Assembly: GCA_947561715.1 (NCBI GenBank)
Contig: OX387203.1
Coordinates: 16,492,001 to 16,556,000 of the forward strand
DNA: 64,000 nucleotides
From: Ascidia mentula
Lineage: Eukaryota; Chordata; Ascidiacea; Phlebobranchia; Ascidiidae
Reading direction: 5' to 3'
Positions 1 through 12,280 of this stretch are shown here, in pieces. The notes beneath the pieces are model-generated. The model was not told where the DNA came from and searched no databases. It saw nothing but the letters and a program-made list of their open reading frames with translations. The position numbers and the translations under genes are program-made. The number at the start of each line of letters is the position of its first letter. Position 1 is the stretch's first letter.

Positions 1-856
1 TCAGTTGAGAATATTGTGTTGCGTTTAGTAATAAAAATATTTTATTTGACGTTTAAAATTGAAGACCAACGAATACTTAAATTTGAACTTCAACACACTC
101 AATTTGAAGAACCTCAATTTGTTAAAAATGCATTAGAAATATTGCTTGGAGCGTGAAACTGTTAAATCGCTTTGCGATTATAAACGTGAGATAGGAAACT
201 TATAATAAGACATAAAATATGCTGAAAAATCGATTTTAAAACAAAAAAGCACAGTTGGACTCGTGCAGACACAGAGCGTACTTTGGCACGTCTAAAGTAG
301 ATTGCGGCACCGAGAAGTTCGACAGCTTGATTGAAGCTTTGATTGCGACGTCATCAAAATTTAAATTGAAAGAGGGGACCGTACAAACAGGCGTCAATTG
401 CATTAAAAGAAAACGTTTGCTCGATTTTATGTTCTATATTAAAAGGTTTCTCAAAAATTCATAGAGGTCAATACTTTAAAGCCTTTTCACTGACAAATAA
501 CAACGACAACAACAACAATACAAAATAAAATCAGTTTTGCTTGCCGTGATTTTGAAGCATTTGCACCAAATCCTTGTAGTAAGGATCTTTCTTGCCATGA
601 GCTGACTTTGCGATTTCTATGGCGTTTTCAAGATATCTTCGACAACCTTATGATCAAAATATTAGAGCAGTGATCGCCAAATATAAAGGGCCTGCGCAGT
701 GGGGCGATCCCGCCTTGCTATGCGTAAGCATGGCATTACTTCTGCGTTGTCTGATTACGGTGGTGGAGATCCTCTACGCATGTGAAGGTCGCCTGACAAG
801 TTGTGCGCTTGCGCACCAATGTACCTTGGCCACAATATACCCCGTGAAACCACCGA

Positions 857-1003
857 GCTCCTGTAGCTCAGTTGGTAGAGCGTTGGGCCTGGTTAGCCCA
901 GGGTCGTGAGTTCAAACCTCACCGGGAGCTTGATTTTTCAGATCTCGCTCCGACTTGTCGGGAAAAGTGGCTGATCCAGCTTGGCTGCGATGCCTGTGAA
1001 CCT
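857..1003 (+). repeat. tRNA-derived SINE
   Basis: Positions 857-929 fold as a 73-nt tRNA-like head. The acceptor strands GCTCCTG and CGGGAGC pair, a D-arm is present, a TGGGC/GCCCA stem carries a 7-nt loop with GGT in the anticodon position, and the T-arm is GTGAG/CTCAC. Two bases instead of one separate the D and anticodon stems. The body (930-1003) recurs at 3336-3452 with moderate divergence, so I read this as a SINE copy rather than a functional tRNA. Its 3' end touches the stop codon of the minus-strand gene at 1003-2820. Confidence 0.7.
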
Positions 1004-2820
1004 TATCTTCCACTTGTTTCGGTTTTTCCAACCAGCTGTTCAGCTTGAGATATCCACGCCCACCACTGGGCTTTGTCGTCTTTTTGTAAGGCTGGTAACT
1101 TTTCTCTTTCTTGGACAAGTTCGACCATACGTGGAATGACGTAATCAGTACATATCTCGCTGGACAAAAAACAGGCAGTCGTAAATGAAAGGATTTGCAA
1201 AAAAATCCATGCAACAAAACTGCATCAAAATCAAGTTTTCCTGGCGACCCCAACTTGCAATAGTACGTGAAATATGTACATGATTAAGGCACTTCAATTT
1301 AAACCTTTAATTGATTATACGGCTAAAGTATTAGGAAAAAAGGGACAACACGACACCAAGTCCATAAATTTTCGATTTGTTGGGAAGTTTACCCGACAAC
1401 AGGGATTACCACAAAACTCACCGAAGGGGGGATTTCAGGAAATCGCCTGAATTTTCCTGACACATTTTGCTCATCTCCTTCACGTATATTTCCATCCCCA
1501 TGACCGTGTTCTGGTGATTGTTCGGATGAACATAAGCCAGTTGGGCGACCTCGAAGAACAGAATTGCTTCCAAAAACTTTTTCTCGTTCCTTCGTCGATT
1601 CGCGGCGCCCTTTAACAAGGTAACTTTCGTATTCGAGTTGGAGTTGATGAATTCTAACACTTTTCCAGCTGTTTCTCTAGCGTGATTGTACTGATGCGCC
1701 TCCAGCCTTTGCTTGTAGGTTTGTATTAACTCCCGACCTTGAAAACATGTTCTTTGCTGAGGGGAAACGTTAAGATTTCTGATTCACAAAATCATAAAAA
1801 TCAACTTGAAATTCACTAAATATTTGAGAAACGAAGTTTCAATTATTTCCAAAATCTGTAAATCTGTTTGGTGTAAAGCCAACTTTTTGTAGTTAGTCCT
1901 GACAAATACACAAAATCAACATAAAATCTTACCTTCGCCTTGTACGAACATATGATCGAAATTAGGAATGTTGGGTTTTGAAGTCGAGTTGGACGAGGCT
2001 GGGGATTAACACAGAATAAATATTTTGTGATTGAAAGTTGTTGGTTTTTGTGTTCGTGACTGTTTTAGGGAAAGCAATAAACGTAACATATTGCATGTAA
2101 CTTGTGATTGTACCAGCACCGTTGTTCTGTATATTACAATTCAATGTTGTTATTTCACTCCCTTGTTAGGGTTCGGGTCAGTTTCATAAACTAGTCCAGC
2201 GATTCCGAACCTTTTTGTGGTTGCGTACCACTTGGAGGTAAAACGACGCGTACCACCTAGTTGTGTGTTACAAAGTAATCTGGGGGATGAATTAACAAAC
2301 ATTTTGAGATCACTTACGAATTTTTAAATTCGAACTGATCTGGAATGCCGTCGCTTACCACTAGTGGTAGCATACCACCGGTTGGAACACTGAATTGGTC
2401 AGTGGTATTGCTTACACGAGACCAAGTAACTGCGGTTATTATCGCGCAAAAATTACGTCAGGATAAGAGCACAATTTTCGAGCAAGTTATATCCGCCGTT
2501 TAAAGTTTATGCCGGGCCGCTGTAGTCAACGAAAGCACGAAAGGCCGATATTTCAAACATTGCATAAATTTCATGCATTGCCTTGATATTCTTGACGCAT
2601 TTTCGCAGTAAGCAAGAGCTATGGTTTGCAGAATTGTCAAACACTTGTGTACCTGAAAAGCACAAGTCTTCGTTTCCATAATTAGATGGAGGTCGGTCAA
2701 CATTCTGTTGTACAGGAACTAAAACACAGTAAAAATTATGAAGTGTGTCAGTTGATCATTTAACGAGCAAACCTTTCTGCGTTCGAGTAATTTAATGAGG
2801 TGCCCAAATACATTCTTCAT
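1003..2820 (-). CDS. Unidentified host gene, five phase-compatible exons (212 aa)
   Basis: I do not recognise this protein. Minus-strand exons 2773-2820, 2653-2704, 1933-1998, 1422-1737 and 1003-1159 each end in GT donors and start after AG acceptors. Their phases join without a break into 212 codons plus a stop. The product is basic to amphipathic and probably helical. Short landmarks are HLIKLLERRK near the start, PNFDHMFVQGE, HARETAGKVLEF, AILFFEVAQLAY and DKAQWWAWISQ near the end. The long 1422-1737 exon has the charged, alternating look of a helical-repeat or coiled region. The first exon starts with Met directly after an acceptor, so more upstream exons are possible; a weak candidate lies near 2960-3020. 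The stop lies at the boundary of a SINE, so the C-terminus may have been cut or supplied by that insertion. The splice model is my inference, and no family name is offered. Confidence 0.55.
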
Positions 2821-4978
2821 CTGGCAACAAAACACTGCATTCCAAATGACGTACGCTTTTATATTGAAACAAGCGACAATACTAAACTTAAAACACAGGT
2901 AATTGTAACAATACAAAAGTGGGATATTTCTACAACAAAAGAAGTTTTTTAAAATGTGCAATCATAGCAGTAACACGGTCGTGTTATGGAGGGTTTTCAA
3001 TGCACTAACCACTGAAATTTGCTGTGGGAAACGAGTAAGGAGCTTCTTGCATCCGAATCAGCTCATTCTCTTTCAACGGTTCAGCACTTTCTGAAAAAGT
3101 TGGTCTGGAAGTCGGTGGGTTCGGGGTTCGAATCCCGCGTGGTGCAGGTCTTGGAGGACTGGAGTTGCCTGTTTGAAATGACTTTGTTACAAATTACCGC
3201 GTACAAGAGGTTATCAAAACAACAAAGGAAACGATAGTTGAGAACAGTTCATTCACGAAAACCTATATTCATAAAATTTTACATCACAACTTATGCTTAA
3301 CGCTCTAACGACTGAAGAACGGGGGTGTATTTTGGTCAAGGTAAGCCCAGGGATGAGAGCTCAAAGCTCACCAGGTGCTTAATTTTTCAAATCTCGCTCC
3401 GACTTATCGGTCAAAATGGCTGTTTCAGCTTGACTGCGATGCCAGTGAACCTAATAAACATACGACTGCTAAGATCGCCAAGTAAGGGCATGCGATCATT
3501 CCTTGTCATGTTATATCGTGAAACATATCTGTGTTGACGAATCAAACAATTTCGTACTTTTTAATATAATGTCATATCGCCTTGGATTGAAAAGAGGTGG
3601 CGAAGGTGGTATATAGACCGGTAGTGTTAAGAGTGTAAAGAATGCCCTCAGTTAAATCAATGGCTTTGTCCGCTTGTGAATGTGTTGTCGTTCACGCGTC
3701 CGCGTGCCAACAAGCTGTCCTTATGTTAGAATAAAGAAGCCCACGTACGAATTACCCAGGAATCCCATCTATATAAGTGTATAACAATATTTTTCAAAGA
3801 CTAATGTGTTATTTGTTCTCTCATTTTGTCAGAAATTTTATTCGAAAAAGTGTCAAGGATTTGGGTCTGTGCGGCCGTTTTATTAAACCGATATCTGCAA
3901 TTGAAATGAGTGACATATGTCAGTTAAAGGGTTGTTACTTTTGTGGACAAACAACTTACTTGTTGTTGGAGAGTTAATGTTTAAAGATTGAATTGAAATT
4001 GGTGTTTTGGGGTCTGTCTCGTCTGGAAACAATAAAATATACAATTAATTACTCCTGCATTGTTCGGTAAAAAATTGAAATTTGTTTCAAATGGAAAACG
4101 TTCGTAGACATCTTAATTGTGTTACCGCTACCATACGGCTATGGCATGCGCAATGAATTGCAAGAAAAAAGCATAGCAGTTCCTATACAAACACCGCCAG
4201 ACAGCGCAAGTACCTGACGCGTCTCCGCCATCAGCGACGATCTCCCTGTCAGCCGTCGGTCGCGATGATGTCATCAAGCGAGATTGCGCCATTGAAAACC
4301 CGGCGCCAGTAAACGGGGCTTTTCCGCCTGCGAAAGTAAAGTCTTACTGTGAAAGAGGAAACAGAACCACCGTGTTAAGTCAAGCGTGAAATATATGCGG
4401 ATAACTCAAAATTAAACAACAATTTCGACACAGGACAAACATATGCATTATATATTCTATAACTCCACCAGCATAAATCCAGGGCTAGGACCTTCTTTGA
4501 AATTGAAGTAAGAAGGTGTCAATGAACTTGGTTGTAAAACAAACAGTTGTTTTCTTTCATACAAAATGTTACACAATTAATAACTTACCTCAGTCAGTAA
4601 AACATTTCCTTACAGGGTCAAACTCATGTAGAGGGGAAGTATTGTGTTTTGTAAATGTGGGTGTGGAAAATTGCATTTTCTTCTGAATTTGAGATACTTG
4701 CAATGTGATCGCAGAAATATCTTGCAACATGGAAAGTTCCCCAAGCTTTTTACTAAAGAAATGCGTGCATGCGTACTTCAGGAATAATTTTGGGCTTGAA
4801 AAGTTAATCAAGCTTTTTTCTATAAAATATTTTTCACAGTTTAAAAAACATTTTCTTGAAAGGTAATTGGTAAAAACATACTTCGAACATATACATATTT
4901 AATATAAACAAATAAAACACTTCTTTTCAAAATATTCCACACACACTTACTAATTTGACGGAAAATGGCAAAATGGTT
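2821..4978. other. Non-coding stretch with SINE relics and a GC-richer patch
   Basis: I see no convincing gene. A tRNA B-box-like GGTTCGAATCC lies near 3126. A second SINE copy lies at 3336-3452. Positions 4120-4370 are clearly richer in G+C than the surroundings and contain the bZIP-type palindrome TGATGTCATCA near 4266; this could be an upstream regulatory region, but no transcript is evident. Confidence 0.35.
3336..3452 (+). repeat. tRNA-derived SINE, second partial copy
   Basis: The body matches the element at 857-1003 (common landmarks TCTCGCTCCGACTT and TGCGATGCC) and ends at the same GTGAACCT. The tRNA-like head is decayed here. Two copies of one body behind a tRNA-like head support a SINE family. 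Confidence 0.6.
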
Positions 4979-6082
4979 TTATCTAAAATCAAATTGTCTT
5001 TTAGAAAAAAAGTCTGACAAAAAATTATGTGTGTACCTGACAGAGGACATATTGGCCCGCGTTGTAGGATTGTGTTGCCAACATCCCTGTATTACTTCTA
5101 ATAATAGATCAACCATTTTATTTTCCTCAGGTGTTGTATCTTCTTCTGTCTCAGAAATACTTAATGGAGGGCGTTGGCCCTCCATGATTGCATTAGTGAA
5201 AACATTCATTGAAGTTAAACCCATTGGATATTTTTGGAACAGTATAAAATACACAACCATGGCAAAACTGAAAACATCATCTTCTTTAGTGATGGTTGCC
5301 AACGGGCTGGAAAGTAATTTTGGAGATGCAAAGGCTTTTGTATACTCCCTATGCTTCCTGCTGGAACTCATTGGTGTTGTTGTACTGACACCGGTGATTG
5401 TTGACAACTTGGCACTTCCAAAATCACCAACTTTGCAGATTAAATGTGCGTTGATAAAGACATTTTCTGGCTTAATATCACCATGAGTCATCCTTTTTTT
5501 TCCTGGGATATTGTGGATGAAAGCCAGAGCTTTGGAAATATCAAAACTCATTCTAAGTTGCAACCCTGGTCTGAGCTTAACATGAGAATTTTGAAGTAGG
5601 GTACCAAGGTTACCACCTGCCATGTATTCCATTACAAGGGCCATGGCATTTGGCCATTCTGTCCATCCATACAAACGGACAATGTTGTCATGGTTGGCAT
5701 TTTCAAGCATTTTAATTTCATCAGAAATTCTGCAAAAATTATTTTAAACATCAACTTTTTGTCAAAGCACATAAAATCACAGTTAAAACCAATTTATCAA
5801 ATAAATAAGCCAAGTTTCTTTCAAAAGTTGCCCCAATAAATGCTGCAGCAAATAAATTTTATTTTTTCTTTGGCTCTTGTCACTTTATATCACCACAAGC
5901 ATCACAAACCTGCTTTTAATGTTTAATTTTTCTTTTTTCCCACCTTGAACCCCAAAGCATTTAAGTGCAACTTTTCCAAAATTTTGAATGTCACCTAGCA
6001 ACACAGTGCCAACCAAACCTGAACCAAGTTCTCCATCATCTGTGTTCAGACAGCGGATTTCTGTCACATCATAACCCTTCAT
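4979..6082 (-). CDS. TKL-like Ser/Thr protein kinase, two exons (307 aa)
   Basis: Exons 5910-6082 and 4979-5729 are separated by a 180-bp GT-AG intron and join in phase. The product is essentially a bare kinase domain. Visible motifs are a glycine loop GSGLVGTV (about residues 20-27), VALK with Lys41, an alpha-C Glu62 in DEIKML, hinge MEYMAGG, catalytic HGDIKPEN (140-147) and DFG (160-162). The usual HRD arginine is Gly, but the catalytic Asp is kept, so activity is possible. The hinge and HGDIKPEN pattern resemble tyrosine-kinase-like families such as RIPK, IRAK or MAP3K-type; I cannot choose among them. A TTTTTTGCAG acceptor sits 8 nt before the ATG, so a 5' untranslated exon or a trans-spliced leader is likely. 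No death, LRR or other accessory domain is visible. Confidence 0.75.
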
Positions 6083-6291
6083 TTTGAAAACTGCAAAAAA
6101 GAGATGTAATCACAAACTCAACAAACATTATAGGCAAAGAAAACTCCAAGCAATAGGACATCAATAACTACAAAATATAATGTTACCTTGATCTAGTCTA
6201 GTGTACAATCATAAATACTATTATAACCTCAAATAAACTTTTTGATATATGTGCAAAAAAAGCCATATTATTGCAAAGCTGCAGACAGGGT

Positions 6292-6753
6292 GTGTACATG
6301 CACTGTTTCGAGTTCGACCTGTAAGGTCTCATCAGTGCAGCTGTTGAGTGGCACTGTACTAGCTTTCACACTAGCAGGCACACTAGTCTCCTTTGTGGTA
6401 CCTTTCGGTCAACGTCGATCTGCAGGGTGCCCTATACTAGGTACCGAACAACAGAGAAGACGAACCACTGTGTAGCGCACTATGGCCAAACGGAACTTGT
6501 AACCATATAGTACATTAGTGTTTTTTGCTTTTTGCACTATCGGTTACCAAGCAGTTCCGTTTGGCCATAGTGCGCTCCACAGTGGTTCGTCTTCTCTGTT
6601 GTTCAGTACCCAGTATAGGGCACCCTGCAGATCGACGTTGACCGAAAGGTACCACAAAGTGGAGATTAGTGTGCCTGCTAGTGTGAAAGCTAGTGCAGTG
6701 CCACTCAACAGCTGCACTGATAAGACCTTACAGGTCGAAACAGTGCGTGTACA
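6292..6753. mobile_element. Long inverted-repeat foldback element (MITE-like)
   Basis: The arms 6292-6504 and 6542-6753 are reverse complements along nearly their full ~212 bp, with a handful of mismatches and a 37-bp loop. No coding potential is seen. Sub-motifs such as GTTTCGACCT, AAGGTCTCATCAGTGCAGCTG and TTTGTGGT recur in shorter elements at 12064-12280, 18836-18960, 25370-25530 and 45840-46054, so these appear to form one foldback/MITE family. Confidence 0.75.
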
Positions 6754-6769
6754 AACTTTTTGATCTTAA

Positions 6770-8338
6770 TCGGTTTTCCATGAAGCAAGGTCACAATTCA
6801 TTAATAAAAACCAACACGAATATATAACAAAAAATACTTGAAAGTAAAGCAAGTAGTGTTTCAGAAATGTGAAAACACAAAAACAAACCTTCTGAAAGGC
6901 AGGAGCAGAATCAACAGTTGTTAGACCAGGAGCAAAAGCAACAGCTTTAACAATGCATTACATGTAATTGATTTTTTGTTCCTTCATTACACTTTAACAA
7001 ACCACAAACAAGTTCCTCTCCCAGCATTTGCAAAACATGTGGGCTTAAGACAGACCGGTAACACCGTTTTCTCCAGTACATGGCGCTATTTTACTCCAGT
7101 AAATACGTTACCGGTCTGCCGTTAGCTCCAAGAAAAAGCAATTAGTTTGTTTAATTGCGTTACGCATGATCAACCATAATGCTTTTCTCAACTCGTGCCG
7201 TATTGGCAGCATGCCTTTTTCATCACACACACACCCAGCTACACATTGTGGTGTTAAACTTCAGTGTTCATTTTAATCACAAACAGCAGTTCAATCAAAA
7301 AGTTGCTTTTTCAGCGTTTCGTTTACTAAATGTTTTATTGGTTCTGGTCAAGAGGTGACTGGAAATATTGTCAAAAAGTTGTTGGCAAAAACGCCAACAT
7401 GTTGCAACAGTGCCAGCGGTGGGATTATTTTTTTTTAACATCCGCAAGGACCCTGGACCGATACATCAGGATTCATTATATACGTGGCTATTTGGGACTT
7501 CTACTGAAAGAAGTGATACACAGCCCTACGATACACGCTTGCTAACAACCGGTTCGTGGAGGTCATTAAAGCCACTACTGAACAGCCAGCGCCCAGAACA
7601 TAAGCGTGTTGCCTGCAGGTGCTGCAAACATTATCAAAATTCACGCTCGACTAAAACATAAAAACTGCGTCAGTAGGCGTGCTTATGACGAAGTTCCTTT
7701 GACCGCTTTGTTAACCAATCTACCAAGAACCTGTAGAAAAAAAACAGCTTTATAACCGGAGATGAAAAGATTTGTGGATATAGCCAATATTTATTGTGTG
7801 GATTTGTCAGGCCCCACGAAAGAAAGTGTGTAATAATTGCGGTGAGCCAGGGGCCATTACCACTCTAGAAGGCCCATGATAAAAATATGTGGGAATGAAC
7901 TCCATTGTTTCCCTTCAAACTCAAGAATTGCGACCTGTAATTTCATGTCATCTCCAAAAAAAAGGTTCTCGCCACGACATTAGGACCCGGGAATCAAAAA
8001 ATGTCAGCGAGGAATATTTTTAACGGTATTAGAAGCCTTTTCACATTTGAGGATTATGAATATTCTTGAACGTAGTTGCGCATACTTGCCTACGGTTAGG
8101 TGTGTTTGGTTCAATATATTTATTGTTGGTTAAGACTCAGAGGTAAATTAGGATATTGTCGAAAAGCTCATTGGTTTGAACACCGACCTTTTACAATAGC
8201 CGTTACCCTCATTTGAACATGAACTAAAAGAATCAAACCTTACCTTGTAGCAAGACAACATTTGGTAATGTTGTTTTATTCTTCGTATATCTGCATAAAT
8301 ATTACTTGCTTTTGAAGGTGTTTTGCTTAATTCATACA
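6770..8338. other. Non-coding stretch with a short inverted repeat
   Basis: I see no gene in this interval. A perfect 12-bp inverted repeat, CAGACCGGTAAC at 7051-7062 and its complement at 7107-7118, flanks 44 bp. Open frames at 7330-7661 and 8148-8519 have no recognisable domain. Confidence 0.4.
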
Positions 8339-10805
8339 ATGGGACAAACCAACGAAAGTTGCAGCATGTCGAAGTATAGTTTTGACAAAGGTGGTGTAAT
8401 AGCCGAAAACGATGGCGTACAAGTCCGCATGTAAGTTGCAAATGTTGCTTAAAAAATTGTCGGATATATTTATCATCAGTATTTAATACTACACGGAAAA
8501 ATAGAGTGATATGATGCAAAATTTAAATGTATCGCTTATATTTACAGGATAGATTTTTCGTAAAATTTTTGATTGTTTCAGATGTCGGAGAAAAGAAGAT
8601 AATCACATTTTTGCTGCAAAATTTGTCGGCCCGGGATATTACGGAGAGAGGGAAAATGAAAGGGAGATTCTTGACAAAATCAACTGCGAAAATGTGATCA
8701 GATTTTACGATTACTTTCAGGTGCATTTAAAAACTTATTTCAACTGAGAAAAAATCAGTGAATGTCAGTGTATTTTTGTTGTTAGGGAAATGAATACAAT
8801 TACTCCTTTCTGGATCTCTGCAGCGGATATGCTTCTCAAGTACTTTTGTATAAGCATCACTTTAACAACTTTACCTTATATTGTTTATCCTTGTGCAACT
8901 TTGATGATCCAAAATAACATAAACATGTTACAATACGTCATTAACAACGTTTAATTTGGCCACCGCAGTGGTGAAGGAAATACCAATATAAAAAAATAAG
9001 CAAAAATTCTAAAATCAGTTAATAGAAAGTAGCATACGAGCGTTCGTTTGTGGTAACTATATTAAAATTGTCGAGGTTGGACACTAAAATTTGCCACGAA
9101 CAAATACAGTGGATCCTCTAAATTGAAAAATATCAGTGCTTGTGTCTTTTTGTTGGTAGGAAAAACAATTCAGCTGTTTTATTATGGAACTCTGCAGCGG
9201 AGATGTTTCTCAAGTATTTCTACATATCGTTAATTTCTGTATTGTATATTAAGCTGTAGTCGTTTTTATTTTTTCATGAAAACTAGTTGACATATAAAAA
9301 TAAATTATAATTTTGCTGCTGTTTTCATGGTTTTTATGTCTTTTCAGTGGGTTGCCAACATGAAGGGTGATTCTAGTAATCCAATTGATCCCGAAACGGG
9401 AATGAATTTAAAGATAAATTTCTAGGAATATTTTGATATTGGACCACTCGACGTATTGCGTCAGTCCATTACTGGTGTAAATTATTTACATGAAACTGGC
9501 ATAGGTTTGTACACAGTCGGCCACGCAGACGATTTATGCATTCGTTAAAAGATGTAACATATTCACTTAATAAGTAAAATTAAAATATGTTTTTTACGGA
9601 AATACATTGAGCTACTGTTAACTTTGGTTACATATAGTGGAAGGTGCAGAGACGGTTACATATAACAGGATACAAAAAGACGCACATTACAATTTGGGCA
9701 AAAACAAATCACTTTATCTTTCATAATGAATAAGAAGTCAAATAAAGTAACGTAACTGAAATGGAATAGGACACCGGTAAAACAGACAGGTTATCAAGGC
9801 GCTGATGTAAAGCTGACAGAAACAGGAAATCGCGGTTGCGTATACGTAATATATACATGTATAAAGGTTAAGCGCCGCATAGCGTTGTCAAAAGCTGTAA
9901 ATATTCACCCCATATGGTTGATAAACCCATATTTTCGAAATGTTTGCGCATTTCGTAATATAACCCCGAAAACATGCAAAGTTACAGAAGCAAGTTGCAG
10001 CCTTGATTTATCGCAAACAAGAGCGCATCGTGACGTGAAAATTATGCTTAAATTTCAGCACGAGCAAAATTTAAAAAACACAAAAGGTTCGCGACCAATC
10101 TGACGTAATTAAAAGGGGATCTGAAGAATGAGAACTACTGGCTAAACCCATGTGCTTCTCTTTCTGGCAGGACATAAGACGTGTTTTGGAAATTGACGAC
10201 TACATTGACAGAAAAGAGTTCAACATGTTCAATGAAGCTTATTTGTCTGATTCACAATATAGTGGCAAAAAAGAGTACAAAATGTTTAACTTAACTGGCG
10301 CCACCCCAAGGTTTAATCGTCACGATTGCAATGGAATTCAACACATTATTCGCGAGATGAGAAACAAGGTAATTTGTTTTTATTGACATAAAATCCATTT
10401 AACAGAGAACAAATCAAATGAAATGCAATTGTGTTTGCACAAAAAACAACAACGCCGATGAACAATTACAAAAAATAAGTTTCCCCTTGTCCATCACACA
10501 CTACAACGTACCTGATGACGTGTTACGTAATAAATATTTTGGACAATACCAACACATAATGATTGAAGCTTAATGTTTTTATGTGAATTGTCACATGTCC
10601 TAATGTTAATTTACAATGTCAGGCGACCCATGCCGCTCTGCTGCCAAAAGAGGAAATGAGTTACTTCGGTTTAACACCAGGACGGGAAAACGGGAACAAG
10701 TTTTTGCGGCGATTTCTGGCCAACTTGCCGCACTTGCTCATTCACTGCTACGAGTTCTTCCGTGAAGACAGTAAACTGCCTAACAGAAAAAAATATTACG
10801 CATAG
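8339..10805 (+). pseudogene. KEN gene A: degenerate pseudokinase plus KEN RNase (IRE1/RNase L type)
   Basis: Exons are 8339-8430 (ATG; weak N-lobe), 8582-8720 (FAAK lysine motif, NERE alpha-C), two alternative 54-bp hinge exons 8786-8839 and 9160-9213, 9348-9504, then 10171-10368 and 10623-10805. The last two encode a KEN domain containing REMRNK and THAALLPKEE, which align with the IRE1 nuclease segment around the catalytic Arg-Asn pair (MRNK, HHYRELP), followed by NLPHLLIHCYEFF, matching IRE1 FPHLLAHTY. The kinase part is broken: exon 9348-9504 carries an in-frame TAG where copy B has TTG, and the catalytic-loop and C-lobe exons present in copy B (39469-39919) are absent through a deletion of about 0.5 kb. 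No glycine-rich GxGxxG is present. IRE1 membrane or luminal parts and RNase L ankyrin repeats are not seen upstream. The KEN exons remain open and correctly bordered. Confidence 0.7.
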
Positions 10806-12063
10806 TTATTTAACATTTGGAAATTGTTGCACAAAGGTAGACTTATACCTATTAACTTGTACTTGTTTCCGGTTGACTTGTGTAGAAGTTGAATTTTAAG
10901 CATTTTAATAGGATGTAGTATTTCATATAAGCGAGCTTTGAGAATTGTCAAACTGTTGCCTGTACATATGTGTGTTTATTGTACATTTAGTTGCAGTCGT
11001 TTGTAAGATTCAAGTTTCTAATGTACTTTTATCAAAACTTTGATGATCCTACATGATGACCACGTTAAAATAGGTCACGGACTCGGTTAACAGGAAGTTG
11101 AAATTAGTGCAAAAAGGTTAAATTACCACATCACCAACACAAAGAAAATTCCGGAGTTGTTCAATTTGCACGTGAGTGTTAAGTAAACCCTGTTTCCCAT
11201 GTGGACTGTTAATAAAGTGCTAGTCTTATGTTATAGCGTAAATTGTTTCCTCTCGTCTGGGATGTTTGCAGTCTGGTGCTTGGTTATTCGATTATGTTTC
11301 TATCGGTTGCCACGTAAACTGCTTGTGTGAAAAGGATTAAAGTTAACCTTGCCTGCCCTGGTCCTGCAATTGGCACTTAGCAAGAATAAAATTGTAGATG
11401 TTATTTTGAAATATGTTCAAGCGGATGTGAATAAAACACACATTCCTGGAAGTAGTTGCTTTGTCGTTTAATGTGGTGGTGTAAGATGACGCAAATATAG
11501 CACTTCGATATGCAGCGGTTCTTGATCCGGCAAAGTTTAATATAAAACAGGTAAATGGAAATCAACTTGAATGTAATCTCTTTCCACAAGTGTAAACTAC
11601 ACTGATAACAACAAGGGGCAAGAATTTGAAACGGCTTCAATGTGTGAACGAAAAAAGAAATAGCAAATTATAAAACAATTTTGGTAAAACAAATGCGCGT
11701 AAGAGATTAGCTGACTGCAACACGATTAGGTGCATTGAATTGATGATGACATAGCAATATTTCAGCTTAGTAATTATAAGATCGTTGATTATGCTTTTTA
11801 GTTTAGCGTTTACTTTCACATACCGAATTTCAGTAAATTGTAAGGTTAAATAAGGACGTTCTTTGTAAACCTTTGACATAAATCACCAATACCATTTATG
11901 CAGGAGCATTATCCAACCACCATTGTTTGAAACCAGGGAGATACAACATTGGTCGACGATCAGCATCACGCGAACTTCCGAACGGGAATAAATATTTTTA
12001 CGATTTGGTTCTCGTTGTCCACGATGACGTAATACTGATATAAAAATGCGAACGTCGGTTCAT

Positions 12064-12280
12064 GCAGATGACAGATGGCCACTGTTTCGACCAAAAAGGT
12101 CTCATCAGTGCAGCTGGTGTGACTTTCAGACGACTTTGCTGACCAAACGGCCAAGCAAAGACTTCCACTTTGTGGTGACTATACAATCACCGTCATCCGT
12201 TGGGCACCAACTGCACTGATGAGACCTTTTAGGTAGAAAAAGTGGCCATCTGTCTGCAGCTTACACAATTCAGATTATTG
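12064..12280. mobile_element. Short foldback MITE, copy A
   Basis: Inverted ends: the left end reads GATGGCCACTGTTTCGACC and the right end reads back the complement, followed by CTGTCTGCAGCTTACACAAT. The outermost left ~25 bp found in copy B (45840 on) is missing here. Confidence 0.65.

Noticed and set aside
857-929. A functional tRNA-Thr (GGT)
   Set aside because: The D/anticodon spacing is off by one, GGT is an unusual eukaryotic Thr anticodon, and the downstream body recurs elsewhere. A SINE explains it better.
4965-5486. 173-aa plus-strand ORF opposite the kinase
   Set aside because: It is the antisense shadow of the kinase exon 4979-5729, which has full kinase motifs on the minus strand.
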